Source: Aegilops tauschii subsp. strangulata
Taxonomy: Eukaryota > Streptophyta > Magnoliopsida > Poales > Poaceae
DNA length: 64,000 nucleotides
Reading direction: 5' to 3'
NCBI RefSeq assembly: GCF_002575655.3
Contig: NC_053039.3
Location: 224,087,622 to 224,151,621, forward strand
Shown here: piece by piece, positions 11,956 to 23,982 of the stretch
Numbering within the stretch: position 1 is the first letter of the stretch
Layout: each line of letters starts with the position of its first letter
Notes under the pieces: model-generated
Told to the model about the DNA's origin: nothing
Databases searched by the model: none
What the model saw: only the letters and a program-made list of their open reading frames with translations
Made by a program: the position numbers and the translations under genes

Positions 11956-13608
11956 TGATGTCTACTACGCAACCTTCTTCTTGTAAACTCGTGTTGGGCC
12001 TCCAAGTGCAGAGTTTTGTAGGACAGTAGCAAATTTCCCTCAAGTGGATGACCTAAGGTTTATCAATGCGTGGGAGGCGTAGAATGAAGATGGTCTCTCT
12101 CAAACAACCCTGCAAGCAAATAACAAAGAGTCTCTTGAGTCTCCAACACACCCAATACAATGGTAAATTGTATAGGTGCACTAGTTCCGCGAAGAGATGG
12201 TGATACAAGTGTAATATGGATGGTAGATATAGGTTTTTGTAATATGAAAATATAAAAAAACAAGGTAGCAAGTGGTAAAAGTGAGCGAAAACGGTATTGC
12301 AATGCTTGGAAACAAGGCCTCGGGTTCATACTTTCACTAGTGCAAGTTCTCTCAACAATGTTAACATAATTAGATCATATAACAATCTCTCAAAGCGCAA
12401 CAAAGAGTCACTCCAAAGGCACTAATAGTGGAGAACAAACGAAGAGATTATTATTATAGGGTACGAAACCACCTCAAAGTTATTCTTTCCGATCGAGCTA
12501 TTGGGCTATTCCTATAAGTGTCAGAAACAGCCCTAGAGTGCGTACTAAAATAATACCTTAAGACACACATCAATCAAAACCCTAATGTCACCTAGATACT
12601 CCAGTGTCACCACAAGTATCCGCGGGTTTGATTATACGATATGCATCACACAATCTCAGATTCATCTATTCAAACCAACACAAAGAACTTCAAAGAGTGC
12701 CCCAAAGTTTCTACTGGAGAGTCAAGACGAAAACGTGTGCCAACCCCTATGCATAAGTTCACAAGGTCACAAAACCCGCAAGTTGATCACCAAAACATAC
12801 ATCAAGTGGATCTCGTGAATATCCCATTGTTACCATGGATAAGCACATGCAAGACATACATCAAGTGTTCTCAAATCCTTAAAGACTCAATCCAATAAGA
12901 TAACTTCAAAGGGAAAACTCAATCCATCACAAGAAGGTAGAGGGGGAGAAACATCATAAAATCCAACTATAATAGCAAAGCTCGCGGTACATCAAGATCG
13001 TGCCAAATCAAGAACACGAGAGAGAGAGAGATCAAACACATAGCTACTGGTACATACCCTCAGCCCCGAGGGTGAACTACTCCATCCTCGTCATGGAGAG
13101 CGCCGGGACGATGAAGATGGCCACCGGTGATGATTTCCCCCTCCGGCAGGGTGCCAAAACAGGGTCCCGATTGGTTTTTGGTGGCTACAGAAGATTGCGG
13201 CGGCGGAACTCCCGGTCTAGGTTCTGTTTTGGAGGTTTTGGGATTTATAGGAAGTGTTGGCATCGGGGACAAGTCAAGGGGCCCATGAGGCGGCGACAAG
13301 GACGGGGGGCGCGCCTCCACCCTTGTGGTGGCCTCGGAACTCTTCTCCGATATCTTTTTGTTCCAGTATTTTTTATATTTTACAAAAATATTTTCAGTAA
13401 ATTTTTAGGTCAATTGGACTCCATTTGATATTCCTTTTCTGCGAAACTCAAAAACAAGGGGAAAACAGAAACTGGCACTGGACTCTAGGTTAATAGGTTA
13501 GTCCCAAAAATCATATAAAATAGCATATAAATGCATATAAAATATCCTAGATAGATAATATAATAGCATGGAACAATCAAAAATTATAGATACTTTGGAG
13601 ACGTATCA
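11956..13608 (-). repeat. 5' LTR of gypsy element K (1,653 bp, Athila lineage)
   Basis: This is a minus-strand LTR running (plus strand) from TGATGTCTACTACGC to GGAGACGTATCA. The primer site abuts its left side. The 5 bp after it, ATCCC (13609-13613), should be one copy of the target duplication; the other is outside the window. It has the LTR hallmarks of the wheat TGATACGTCTCC gypsy group and a GC-rich block near 13290-13340. Frames such as 13000-13428 lie wholly inside this LTR. Confidence 0.82.
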
Positions 13609-14065
13609 ATCCCTTCCCCGGAACCCCGAACAGGCTCCAGATCTGGCCTCCCGATGAAGAACGGGAGGTGGTGGCGGCTCCGTATCGTGAAACACGATGA
13701 AACTTTCTCTCCTATTTTTTCTCCGAAAATAGGTATTTATGGAGTTGGAATTAGGTTCAGGGGGGCCACGAGGTGGGCACAACCCACCAAGGCGCGCCTG
13801 GAGGGGGTGGCGCGCCCTGGTGTATCGTTCTCACCCAGGGCACCCCCTCCGATGGTTCTTGGTCCCAGTATTTTTTTTATTCTGGAATAAATCTCCAAAA
13901 AGTTTCGTTCCAATCCGAGAACTTTTATTTCTGCACAAAAACAACACCATGGTAGTTCTGCTAAAAGCAACGTCAGTCCAGGTTAGTTTCATTCAAATCA
14001 TGCAAATTAGAGTCCAAAACTAGAGCAAAAGCGTTAGGAAACATAGATACGACGGAGACGTATCA
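13609..14065 (-). repeat. 3' LTR remnant of element B
   Basis: These 457 bp match the right-hand third of the 5' LTR (about 39930-40385) and end GGAGACGTATCA. The remainder should lie on the far side of element K, left of the window. Confidence 0.82.
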
Positions 14066-14079
14066 ACTCCCCCAAGCTT
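14066..14079 (-). other. Polypurine tract of element B
   Basis: The minus strand reads AAGCTTGGGGGAGT directly before the LTR start TGATACGTC, the form of polypurine tract also seen in C and F. Confidence 0.75.
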
Positions 14080-15358
14080 AAACCTTTGTTTGTCCTCAAG
14101 CAATTCACTTCATAAATTGAAACTAAAAAATTAAAACTTTTACGAACTCTTTTCTTCTTGTTGACATAAATAAGCTTAAGTAGCACCCAGGTTTTCAGTA
14201 AATATCATGACTAACCATGTCAGCAATAACTCTTAGAAAATATATTAACTCATATCAATGGCATAATCAACTAGAGAGCAATAATAAGATATATCAAATG
14301 CCAACACTTTCAAAACAATCATGATATAATATGACAAACAGTGGTATCGCGCTAGCCCTTGCTGAGACCGCAAAACATAAATGCAGAGCACCTCCAAAGT
14401 TCAAGCAGCGACTAAACATTGTAATTCATGGTAGAAAAGATACAGTCATGATGCATCCACCATTAACTATACACAATGCATGAGGATGACAATAGTGCTC
14501 TCAGATCTGGCGCTTATTTGAGAAGGTGATGACTCAACATTAAATTAAATAGATAGTACCTACGCAGAGGGAAGCAGGGATTTGCAGAGGTGCCAGAGCT
14601 CAAAGTTTTAAAAAACAGAGATAGATATAATTTTGGGAGGTACTCCCTTCCTATCAATGTTACGACAAGAGTTGTTACGACCAAGAGTTATCAATATCTT
14701 CCATGCTAAACAAATTAGTGGTGGTTCCCAAGCGATAAAAGTAAAGGTTTACTCCCCCTCCACCAACAAACACACTCCACGGCTAGTCGAATCCATGGGT
14801 ACCGTCCATACCAACAACAATCCTGGGGGAGTTTTTTGTTTAATATTTGCAATTTTCGATTTCAGGATTGGGCATCCCTATTACCGCCCCTCTCGTGCAA
14901 GGACGAGTGACTAAACACTCATCATGAGAATAACCCGCTTAGCATGGAAGATACTGACCGCGCCCTATCGCTCCATGAGCGGTCCAGCCACACAAAATAG
15001 ATGTTCATTTGAAAGTTTAGAGGAGGCACATGCAAATTTACTTGGAACGATAGGGTAATACCGCATATATGTGGATATGGTGGACTCATCTGGAATAACT
15101 TGGGTTTTGGGATTTTGATGCACAAGCGGTATTCCTTCTTAGTACAGGCGAAGGCTAGCAAATAGGTTGAGAAGCGGCCAGCTAGAGAGCAAAAATGGTC
15201 ATGAACATGCGTTATGCATAGTTAACATTGAATAGTAGCATGAGTAGGATATGAACACCATGAACATAAATATCATAGAGGCTATGTTGGTTTTGATTCA
15301 ACTACATGCATGACCATGTGCCAAGTCAAGCCATTTGAAACATTCAGAGGAGGATACT
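14080..15358 (-). other. Element B, noncoding 3' region left of element C
   Basis: This AT-rich sequence shows no recognisable protein on either strand. Open frames are short and lack any known motif. It is the part of B between its polypurine tract and the insertion point of C. The last five bases, ATACT (15354-15358), form one side of C's imperfect target duplication. Confidence 0.6.
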
Positions 15359-16876
15359 TGATACGTCTCCGTCGTATCTATAATTTTTGATTGTTCCATG
15401 CCAATATTCTACAACTTTTACATACTTTTGGCAACTTTTTATACTATTTTTGGGACTAACATATTGATCCAGTGCCCAGCGCCAGTTCCTGTTTGTTGCA
15501 TGTTTTTTGTTTCCCAAAAAATCCATATCAAACGGAGTCCAAACGGGATAAAAACTGACGGAGATTGTTTTTGGAATATATGTGATTTTTGGGAAGAAGA
15601 ATCAACACGAGATGATGCCCGAGGGGGGCACGAGGCAGGGGGTGCACCCCTGATCCTCGTGGCCACCCCGTAAGGTAGTTGGTGCCCTTCTTTCGCCGCA
15701 AGAAAGCCAATATCCGGATAAAAATCGTGTCCAAATTTCAGCCCAATCAGAGTTACGGATCTCTGGGAATATAAGAAACGGTGAAAGGGCAGAATCAGGA
15801 GCGCAGAAACAGAGAGAGACAGAGAGACAGATCCAATCTCGATGGGGCTCTCGCCCCTCCCATGCCATGGAAGCCAAGGACCAGAGGGGAAACCCTTCTC
15901 CCATCTAGGGAGATAGTCAAGGAAGAAGAAGAAGAAGAAGGGGGGCCCTCTCCCCCTCTCTCCCGGTGGCGCCGGAACACCGCTGGGGCCATCATCGTGT
16001 CACCGCAATCTACACCAACACCTCCATCATCTTCACCAACATCTTCATCACCTTCCCCCATCTATCTACAGCGGTCCACTCTCCCGCAACCCACTGTACC
16101 CTCTACTTGAACATGGTGCTTTATGCTTCATATTATATCCAATGATGTGTTGCCATCCTATGATGTCTGAGTAGATTTTCATTGTCCTATCGGTAATTGG
16201 CGAATTGCTATGATTGGTTTAATTTGCTTGTGGTTATGTTGCTGTCCTTTGGTGCGCATCATATGAGCGCGCGTGTGGATCACACCATAGGGTTAGTTGT
16301 ATGTTGATAGGACTATGTATTGGAGGGCAAGAGTGACTAAAGCTTCAACCTAGCATAGAAATTGATGCATACGGGATTGAAGGGGGACTAATATATCTTA
16401 ATGCTATGGTTGGGTTTTACCTTAATGAACGTTATTAGTTGCGGATGCTTCCTAACAGTTCCAATCATAAGTGCATAGAATTCCAAGTCAGGGATGACAT
16501 GCTAGCAGTGGCCTCTCCCACATAAAACTTGCTATCGGCCTAGTAAAGTGGTCAATTGCTTAGGGACAATTTCGCAACTCCTACCACCACTTTTCCACAC
16601 TCGTTATACTAACTTTATTGCTTCTTTACCTAAAACAGCCCCTAGTTTTTATTTACGTGCTCTTTATATTCTGGCAAAGCTATCCCGTTACACCTAGAAA
16701 GTACTTCTACTTTTATAATTGTTCTAGGTAAAGCGAACGTCAAGCGTGCGTTGAGTTGTATCGGTGGTCGATAAAACTTGAGGGAATATTTGTTCTACCT
16801 TTAGCTCCTCATTGGGTTCGACACTCTTACTTATTGAAAGAGGCTACAATTGATCCCCTATACTTGTGGGTTATCA
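15359..16876 (+). repeat. 5' LTR of element C (1,518 bp)
   Basis: TG...CA bounded, nearly identical by eye to 29866-31377. It contains a GC-rich dyad block (about 15620-15680), then GA-rich leader sequence with CAGAGAGAGACAGAGAGACA, and ends in the GGGTTCGACACTCTTACTTA stretch shared with the LTR of element F. Confidence 0.88.
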
Positions 16877-16887
16877 AGACCTTTTTC

Positions 16888-16905
16888 TGGCGCCGTTGCC
16901 GGGGA
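16888..16905 (+). other. Primer binding site of element C
   Basis: TGGCGCCGTTGCCGGGGA begins 11 bp after the LTR end. Elements F, B and K have the same site with 1-3 changes. Confidence 0.82.
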
Positions 16906-17000
16906 GTTATAGTGTGGGGTGAATATTTTCGTGTGTGCTTGTTTGCTTTATCACTAAGTATTTTTTATTTGTTGTTCTAAGTTGTTCTCTATCTTTAGTT

Positions 17001-17065
17001 ATGGATATGGAACACGAAATACCAAAAACATTAGGTTTACTTGCTACTCATGGAGATGGGGAACC
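17001..17065 (+). pseudogene. Element C ORF of unknown function, 5' segment (continues at 25721)
   Basis: The ATG at 17001 opens the only long frame of C. It stays open to the insertion point of D and resumes in the same frame at 25721 once D and one copy of the 5-bp target duplication GAACC are left out. Starting here adds 22 codons that would be missed if the ORF were read only to the right of D. The start is chosen because it is the first ATG after the primer site and keeps frame with the main body. Confidence 0.72.
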
Positions 17066-18797
17066 TGTTGGAAATATGCCCTAGAGGCAATAATAAAATG
17101 GTTATTATTGTATTTCCTTGTTCATGATAATTGTCTGTTGTTCATGCTATAATTGTATTAACTGGAAACCGTAATACATGTGTGAATACATAGACCACAA
17201 CATGTCCCTAGTAAGCCTCTAGTTGACTAGCTCGTTGATCAATAGATGGTTATGGTTTCCTGACCATGGACATTGGATGTCATTGATAACGGGATCACAT
17301 CATTAGGAGAATGATGTGATGGACAAGACCCAATCCTAAGCATAGCACAAGATCGTGTAGTTCGTTGCTAAGAGCTTTACTAATGTCAAGTATCGTTTCC
17401 TTAGACCATGAGATTGTGCAACTCCCGGATACCGTGGGAATGCTTTGGGTGTACCAAATGTCACAATGTAACTGGGTGGCTATAAAGGTGCACTACAGGT
17501 ATCTCTGAAAGTGTCTGTTGGGTTGGCACGAATCGAGACTGGGATTTGTCACTCCGTATGATGGAGAGGTATCTCTGGGCCCACTCGGTAATGCATCATC
17601 ATAATGAGCTCAATGTGACCAAGTGTTTGGTCACGGGATCATGCATTACGGTATGAGTAAAGTGACTTGCTGGTAATGAGATTGAACAAGGTATTGGGAT
17701 ACCGACGATCGAATCTCGGGCAAGTAACGTACCGATTGACAAAGGGAATTGTATACGGGATTGATTGAATCCTTGACATCGTGGTTCATCCGATGAGATC
17801 ATCGTGGAACATGTGGGAGCCAACATGGGTATCCATATCCCGCTGTTGGTTCTTGGCCGGAGAGTCGTCTCGGTCATGTCTGCATGTCTCCCGAACCCGT
17901 AGGGTCTACACACTTAAGGTTTGGTGACGCTAGGGTTGTAGAGATATTAGTATGCGGAAATCCGAAAGTCGTTCGGAGTCCCGGATGAGATCCCGGACGT
18001 CACGAGGAGTTCCGGAATGGTCCGCAGGTAAAGATTTATATATGGGAAGTCCTATTTTGGCCACCGGAAAATGTTCGGGATTTTTCGGTATTGTACCGGG
18101 AAGGTTCTAGAAGGTTCTGAAGTGGGGCCCACCTGCATGGGGGGACCTACATGAACGTGGGTAGTGGGGGCAAGGCCCCACACCCCTGGTCAAGGCGCAC
18201 CAAGATCCCACCTTAGAAGGAATAAGATCATATCCCGAAGGGATAAGATCAAGATCCCTAAAAAGGGGGGATAACAATCGGTGGGGAAGGGAAATGATGG
18301 GATTTCTTTCCCCCACCTTTGCCAACGCCCCAATGGACTTGGAGGGCAAGAAACCAGCCCCCTCCACCCCTATATATAGTGGGGAGGCGCATGGGAGCAG
18401 CACCCCAAGCCCCTGGCGCCTCCCTCTCCCTCCCGTGACACCTCTCCCTCTCGCTGAGCTTGGCGAAGCCCTGCCGAGATCCCCGCTGCTTCCACCACCA
18501 CGCCGTTGTGCTTCTGGATCTCCATCAACCTCTCCCTCCCCTTGCAGGATCAATAAGGAGGAGACATCTTCCCAACCATACGTGTGTTGAACGCGGAGGT
18601 GCCGTCCGTTCGGCGCTCGGTCATCGGTGATTTGGATCACGACGAGTACAACTCCATCAACCCCGTTCACTTGAACGCTTCCGCTCGCGATCTACAAGGG
18701 TATGTAGATGCACTCCTCCCCTCTCATTGCTAGCATCTCCTAGATTGATCTTGGTGACACGTAGGAAAATTTTGAATTTCTGCTACGTTCCCCAACA
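17066..18797 (+). repeat. 5' LTR of copia element D (1,732 bp)
   Basis: It is bounded by TG...CA and carries the hairpin at 17294-17320. A TATATATAGTGGGGAG stretch near 18371 is a good TATA-box candidate for the element promoter. A 187-codon antisense frame (18107-18670) also occurs at 25025-25588 and is a GC-rich shadow in LTR sequence. Confidence 0.92.
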
Positions 18798-18798
18798 G

Positions 18799-18810
18799 TG
18801 GCATCATGAG
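18799..18810 (+). other. Degenerate primer binding site of element D
   Basis: TGGCATCATGAG lies one base after the LTR, a decayed form of the methionine-tRNA site TGGTATCAGAGC. Confidence 0.72.
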
Positions 18811-20060
18811 CTAGGTCTATGCGTAGATTCTATGCACGAGTAGAACACAAAGTAGTTGTGGGCGACGATTTGTTCAATTTTCTTACCGTTACTAGTCTTA
18901 TTTTGATTCGGCGGCATTGTGGGATGAAGCGGCCCGGACCGACCTTACACGTACTCTTACGTGAGACAGGTTCCACCGATGACATGCACTTGATGCATAA
19001 GGTGGCTAGCGGGTGTCTGTCTCTCCCACTTTAGTCGGATCGGATTCGATGAAAAGGGTCCTTATGAAGGGTAAATAGCAATTGGCATATCACCGTTGTG
19101 GCTTTTGCGTAGGTAAGAAACGTTCTTGCTAGAAACCCATAGCAGCCACGTAAAACATGCAACAACAATTAGAGGACGTCTAACTTGTTTTTGCAGGGTA
19201 TGCTATGTGATGTGATATGGCCAAAAGGATGTGATGAATGATATATGTGATGTATGAGATTGATCATGTTCTTGTAATAGGAATCACGACTTGCATGTCG
19301 ATGAGTATGACAACCGGCAGGAGCCATAGGAGTTGTCTTAATTTATTGTATGACCTGCGTGTCAATGAAAACGCCATGTAATTACTTTACTTTATTGCTA
19401 ACCGTTAGCCATAGTAGTAGAAGTAATAGTTGGCAAGACAACTTCATGAAGACACGATGATGGAGATCATGATGATGGAGATCATGGTGTCATGCCGGTG
19501 ACGAAGGTGATCATGCCGCGCCTCGAAGATGGAGATCAAAGGCGCAAGATGATATTGGCCATATCATGTCACTTTATGATTTGCATGTGATGTTTGTCAT
19601 GTTTACATCTTATTTGCTTAGAACGACGGTAGCATAAATAAGATGATCCCTCTCTAAAATTTCAAGAATGTGTTCCCCCTAACTGTGCACCGTTGCGAAG
19701 GATCGTTGTTTCGAAGCACCACGTGATGATCGGGTGTGATAGATTCTAACGTTCACATACAATGGGTGTAAGCCAGATTTACACATGCAAAACACTTAGG
19801 TTGACTTGACGAGCCTAGCATGTACAGACATGGCCTCGGAACACAAGAGACCAAAAGGTCGAACATGAGTCATATAGAAGATACGATCAACATGGAGATG
19901 TTCACCGTTGATGACTAGTCCGTCTCACGTGATGATCGGACACGGTCTAGTCGATTCGGATCATGTATCACTTAGATGACTAGAGGGATGTCTATCTAAG
20001 TGGGAGTTCATTAAATAATCAGATGAACTTAATTATCATGAACATAGTCAAAAGGTCTTT
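18811..20060 (+). other. Element D 5' leader, noncoding
   Basis: This is the long untranslated leader typical of BARE/WIS elements. Phrases such as CACCGTTG, GTGATGATCGG and GAGCCTAGCATG mirror, in opposite orientation, the 6900-8000 region of the Angela-like element. No open frame here matches a known protein. Confidence 0.7.
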
Positions 20061-20999
20061 GCAAATAATGTCGTAGCTTATGCTTTAGTTCTACTAAGAT
20101 ATGTTCCTAGAGAAAATTTAGTTGAAAGTTGATAGTAGCAATTATGCGGACTGGGTTCGTAAACTGAGGATTGTCCTCATTGCTGCACAGAAGGCTTATG
20201 TCCTTAATGCACCGCTCGGTGTGCTGAACCTCGAGCGTCGTTTGTGGATGTTGCGAACATCTGACATACACGTTTTGATGACTACGTGATAGTTCAGTGA
20301 GTAATGTTGAACGGTTTAAAATTGTGGCACCAAAGACGGTTTTGAAACGTCGCAGAACATATGAGATGTTCCAAAGACTGAAATTGGGATTTCAGACTAG
20401 TGCCCACGTCAAGAGGTATGAGACCTCTGACAAGTTTCTTAAGCCTGCAAACTAAGGGAGAAAAGCTCAATCGTTGAGCATGTGCTCAGATTGTCTGAGT
20501 ACTATAATCACTTGAATCGAGTGGGAGTTAATCTTCCAGATGAGATAGTGATGGTTCTCCATAGTCACTGCCACCAAGCTATTAGAGCTTCGTGATGAAC
20601 TATAACATATCAGGGATAGACATGATGATCCTTGAGCAACTCGCGATGTTTGACACCGCGAAAGTAGAAATCAAGTAGGAGCATCAATTGTTGATGGTTA
20701 GTAAAACCACTAGTTTCTAGAAGGGCAAGGGCAAGAAGGGATACTTCATGAAACGACAAATTAGTTGCTGCTCTAGTGAAGAAACCCAAGGTTGAACCCA
20801 AACCCGAGACTAAGTGCTTCTGAAATGAGGGGAACGGTCACTGAAGCAGAACTACCCTAGATACTTCGTAGATGAGAAGGCTGACAAGGTCGACAAAAGT
20901 ATATTGGATATACATTATATTAATGTGTACTTTACTAGTACTCCTAGTAGCACCAGGGTATTAGATACCGGTTCGGTTGCTAAGTGTTAGTAACTCGAA
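20061..20999 (+). pseudogene. Gag and protease remnants of element D
   Basis: Gag homology is recognisable around 20120-20280 (a WVRKLRIVLIAAQKAYVL-like reading) and at 20480-20560. The zinc knuckle near 20810-20860 is broken by TGA where the second Cys codon region should read on. The protease active-site Asp-Thr-Gly-Ser is still encoded near 20964 (GATACCGGTTCG), but the surrounding frame is closed. No functional Gag can be made. Confidence 0.7.
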
Positions 21000-21254
21000 A
21001 TAAAAGCTGCGGAATAAACGGAGACTAGCTAAAGGTGAGATGACAATATGTGTTGGAAGTGTTTCCAAGGTTGATGTGATCAAGCATCGCATGCTCCATC
21101 TACCATCGAGATTGGGGTTAAACCTGAATAATTGTTATTTGGTGTTTGCGTTGAGCATAGACATGATTGGATGATGTTTATAGCAATACGGTTATTCATT
21201 AAAGGAGAATAATGGTTACTCTGTCTATTTGAATAATACCTTCAATGGTCTTGC

Positions 21255-22780
21255 ACCTAAAATGAATGGTTTATTGAATCTCGATCGTAGTGATACACAT
21301 GTTCATGCCAAAAGATATAAGATAGTAATGATAGTACCACATACTTGTGGCACTGCCACTTGAGTCATATTGGTATAAAACGCATGAAGAAGCTCCATGT
21401 TGATGGATCTTTGTACTCACTCGTTTTTGAAAAGATTGAGACATGCGAACCATGTCTATTAGTATATATGCATGAAGAAAGTCCATGCAGATGGATCATT
21501 TGGACTCACTTGATTTTGAATCACTTGAGACATGCAAATCATACCACATGGGCAAGATGACTGAAAGGCCTCGTTTTCAGTAAGATGGAACAAGAGCAAC
21601 TTGTTGGAAGTAATACATTTGATGTGTGCAGTCCAATGAGTGCTGAGGCACGCAGTGGATATCGTTATGTTCTTACTTCACAGATGATTTGAGTAGATGC
21701 TGAGAATATTTACTTGATGAAAAACAAGTCTGAATTATTGAAAGGTTCAAGTAATTTCAGAGTGAAGTTGAAGATCGTCGTGACAAGAGGATAAAATGTC
21801 TGTGATATGATCATAGAGATGAATATCTGAGTTACGAGTTTGGCACACAATTAAGAAATTGTGGAAATTGTTTCACGACTAATACCGCCTAGAACACCAT
21901 ATTGTGATGGTGTGTCCGAACATCATAACTGCACCCTATTGGATATGGTGCATACCATGATGTCTCTTATCGAGTTACAACTATCGTTTATGGGTTAGGC
22001 ATTAGAGACAACCGCATTCACTTTAAATAGGGCATCACACAATTCCGTTGAGACGACACCGTATGAACTATGGTTTAGAGAAACCTAAGCTGTCATTTCT
22101 TAAAAGTTTGGGGCTGCGACGCTTATGTGAAAAAGTTTCAAGCTGATAAGCTCGAACCCAAAGCGGATAAATGCATCTTCATAGAATACCCAAAACAGTT
22201 GGGTATACCTCCTATTTCAGATCTGGAAGCAAAAGTGATTGTTTCTAGAAACGGGTCCTTTCTCGAGGAAAAGTTTCTCTCGAAAGAATTGAGTGGGAGG
22301 ATGGTGGAGACTTGATGAGGTCATTGAACCGTCACTTCAACTAATGCGTAGCAGGGCACAGGAAGTTGTTCCTGTGGCACCTACACCAATTGAAGTGGAA
22401 GCTTATGATAGTGATCATGAAACTTCAGATCAAGTCACTACCAAACCTCATAGACGACTAGGATGCGTACTACTTTAGAGTGGTACGTAATCATGTCTTG
22501 GAAGTCATGTTGCAAGACAACAATGAACCTACGAGCTATGGAGAAGCGATGGTGGGCCCGGATTCCGATGAATGGCTCGAGGCCATAAAATCCGAGAGGA
22601 TCCATGTATGAAAACAAAGTATAGACTTTGAAAGAACTACTTGATGGTCGTAAGGCTGTTGGGTACAGATGGATTTTAAAGGGAAGACAGACAATGATGG
22701 TAAGTGTCACCATTAAGAAAGCTCGACTTGTCGTTAAGATGTTTTCCGGCAAGTTCAAGGAGTTGACTGCGATGAGACTT
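21255..22780 (+). pseudogene. Integrase and linker remnants of element D
   Basis: A pre-integrase zinc-binding region is encoded from about 21345 (WHCHLSHIGIKRMKKLH, then CEPC). An 88-bp part of it is duplicated in tandem. Core-domain fragments follow: a degenerate second-Asp region near 21790-21840 and a VSEH-like Glu region near 21910 (read as CVRTS/VSEHHN). A linker and C-terminal fragment lies at 22127-22315 with KKFQADKLEPK, and RT start remnants lie to ~22780. Stops are frequent in every frame. Confidence 0.72.
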
Positions 22781-22799
22781 TCTCAGTCGTAGCGATGCT

Positions 22800-23780
22800 A
22801 AGAGTCTGTTAGAGTTATATTAGCAGTTACTGCATTATTTATGAAATCTTGCAGATAGGATGTCAAAACATTGTTTCCTCGACGATTTTCTTGAGGAAAG
22901 GTTGTATGTGATACAACCAGAAGGTTTTGTCAATCCTGAAAGATGCTAACAAGTATGCAAAGCTCCAGCAATCCTTCTAAGGATTGGAGTAAGCATCTCG
23001 GAGTTGGAATGAACGCTTTGATGAGATGATCAAAGATTTTGGGTTTATACAAAGTTCATGAGAAACTTGTATTTCCAAAGAAGTGAGTGGGAGCACTATA
23101 GAATTTTTTAATGAGTATATGTTGTTAACATATTGTTGATCAGAAATGATGTAGAATTTCTGAAAGCATCCAGGGTTATTTGAAAAGTGTTTTTAATGGA
23201 AAACCTGGATTAAGCTACTTGAACATTGAGCATCAAGATCTATAAGGATAGATCAAAAACGCTTAATAGTACTTTCAAATGAATACATACCGTGACAAGA
23301 TTTTGAAGGAGTTCAAAATAGATCAGCAAAGAAGGAGTTCTTGGCTGTGTTACCAGGTGTGAGTATTGAGTAAGACTCAAGACCTGACCACGGCAGAAGA
23401 AAGAGAAAGGACGAAGGTCGTCCCCTATGCTTTAGACGTAGGCTCTACAATATGCTATGCTGTGTACCGCACCTGAAGTGTGCCTTGCCATGAGTTGGTC
23501 AAGGGGTACAATAGTGATCCAGGAAGGGATCACATGACAGCGGTCGAACTTATCCTTAGTATCTAGTGGACTAAGGAATTTTCTCGATTATGGAGGTGGA
23601 AAGGGGGTTCGTCGTAAAGGGTTACGTCGATGCAAACTTTGACACTAATCCGGATGACTCTGAGTAGTGAACCGGATTCGTATAGTAGAGTAGTTATTTG
23701 GAATAGCTCCAAGTAGCGCGTGGTAGCTGCATCTACAAGATGACATAGAGATTTGTAAAGCACACACGGATCTGAATGTT
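22800..23780 (+). pseudogene. RT and RNase H remnants of element D
   Basis: Reading across frames, phrases matching the copia RT (a YVIQPEGFVNPE-like stretch near 22905-22940) and the region before RNase H (a KTQDLTTAEERERT-like stretch near 23375-23420) can be found. They are broken by many stops. A VVDPLTK-like end of pol appears near 23780-23800. Confidence 0.66.
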
Positions 23781-23835
23781 GTAGACCCGTTGACTAAAAC
23801 CTCTCTCGTAAGCATAACATGATCAAACCCTAGAA

Positions 23836-23982
23836 CTCATTGAGTGTTAATCACATGGTGATGTGAACTAGATTATTGACTCTAGTAAACTCTTGGGTAT
23901 TAGTCACATGGTGATGTGAACTTTGAGTGTTAATCACATGGTGATGTGAACTAGATTATTGACTCTAGTGCAAGTGGGAGAC
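23836..23982 (+). repeat. Three tandem hairpin repeats and polypurine tract of element D
   Basis: The dyad TCACATGGTGATGTGA occurs three times (about 23852, 23907 and 23936), joined by ACTAGATTATTGACTCTAGT or GTTAAT/ATTAGT links. The polypurine tract CAAGTGGGAGAC (23971-23982) then leads into the LTR. Confidence 0.8.

Noticed and set aside
18107..18670. 187-codon minus-strand frame, found again at 25025-25588
   Set aside because: Both copies are inside the two LTRs of copia element D, antisense to it, in GC-rich sequence with no known motif. Duplication is explained by the LTR pair.
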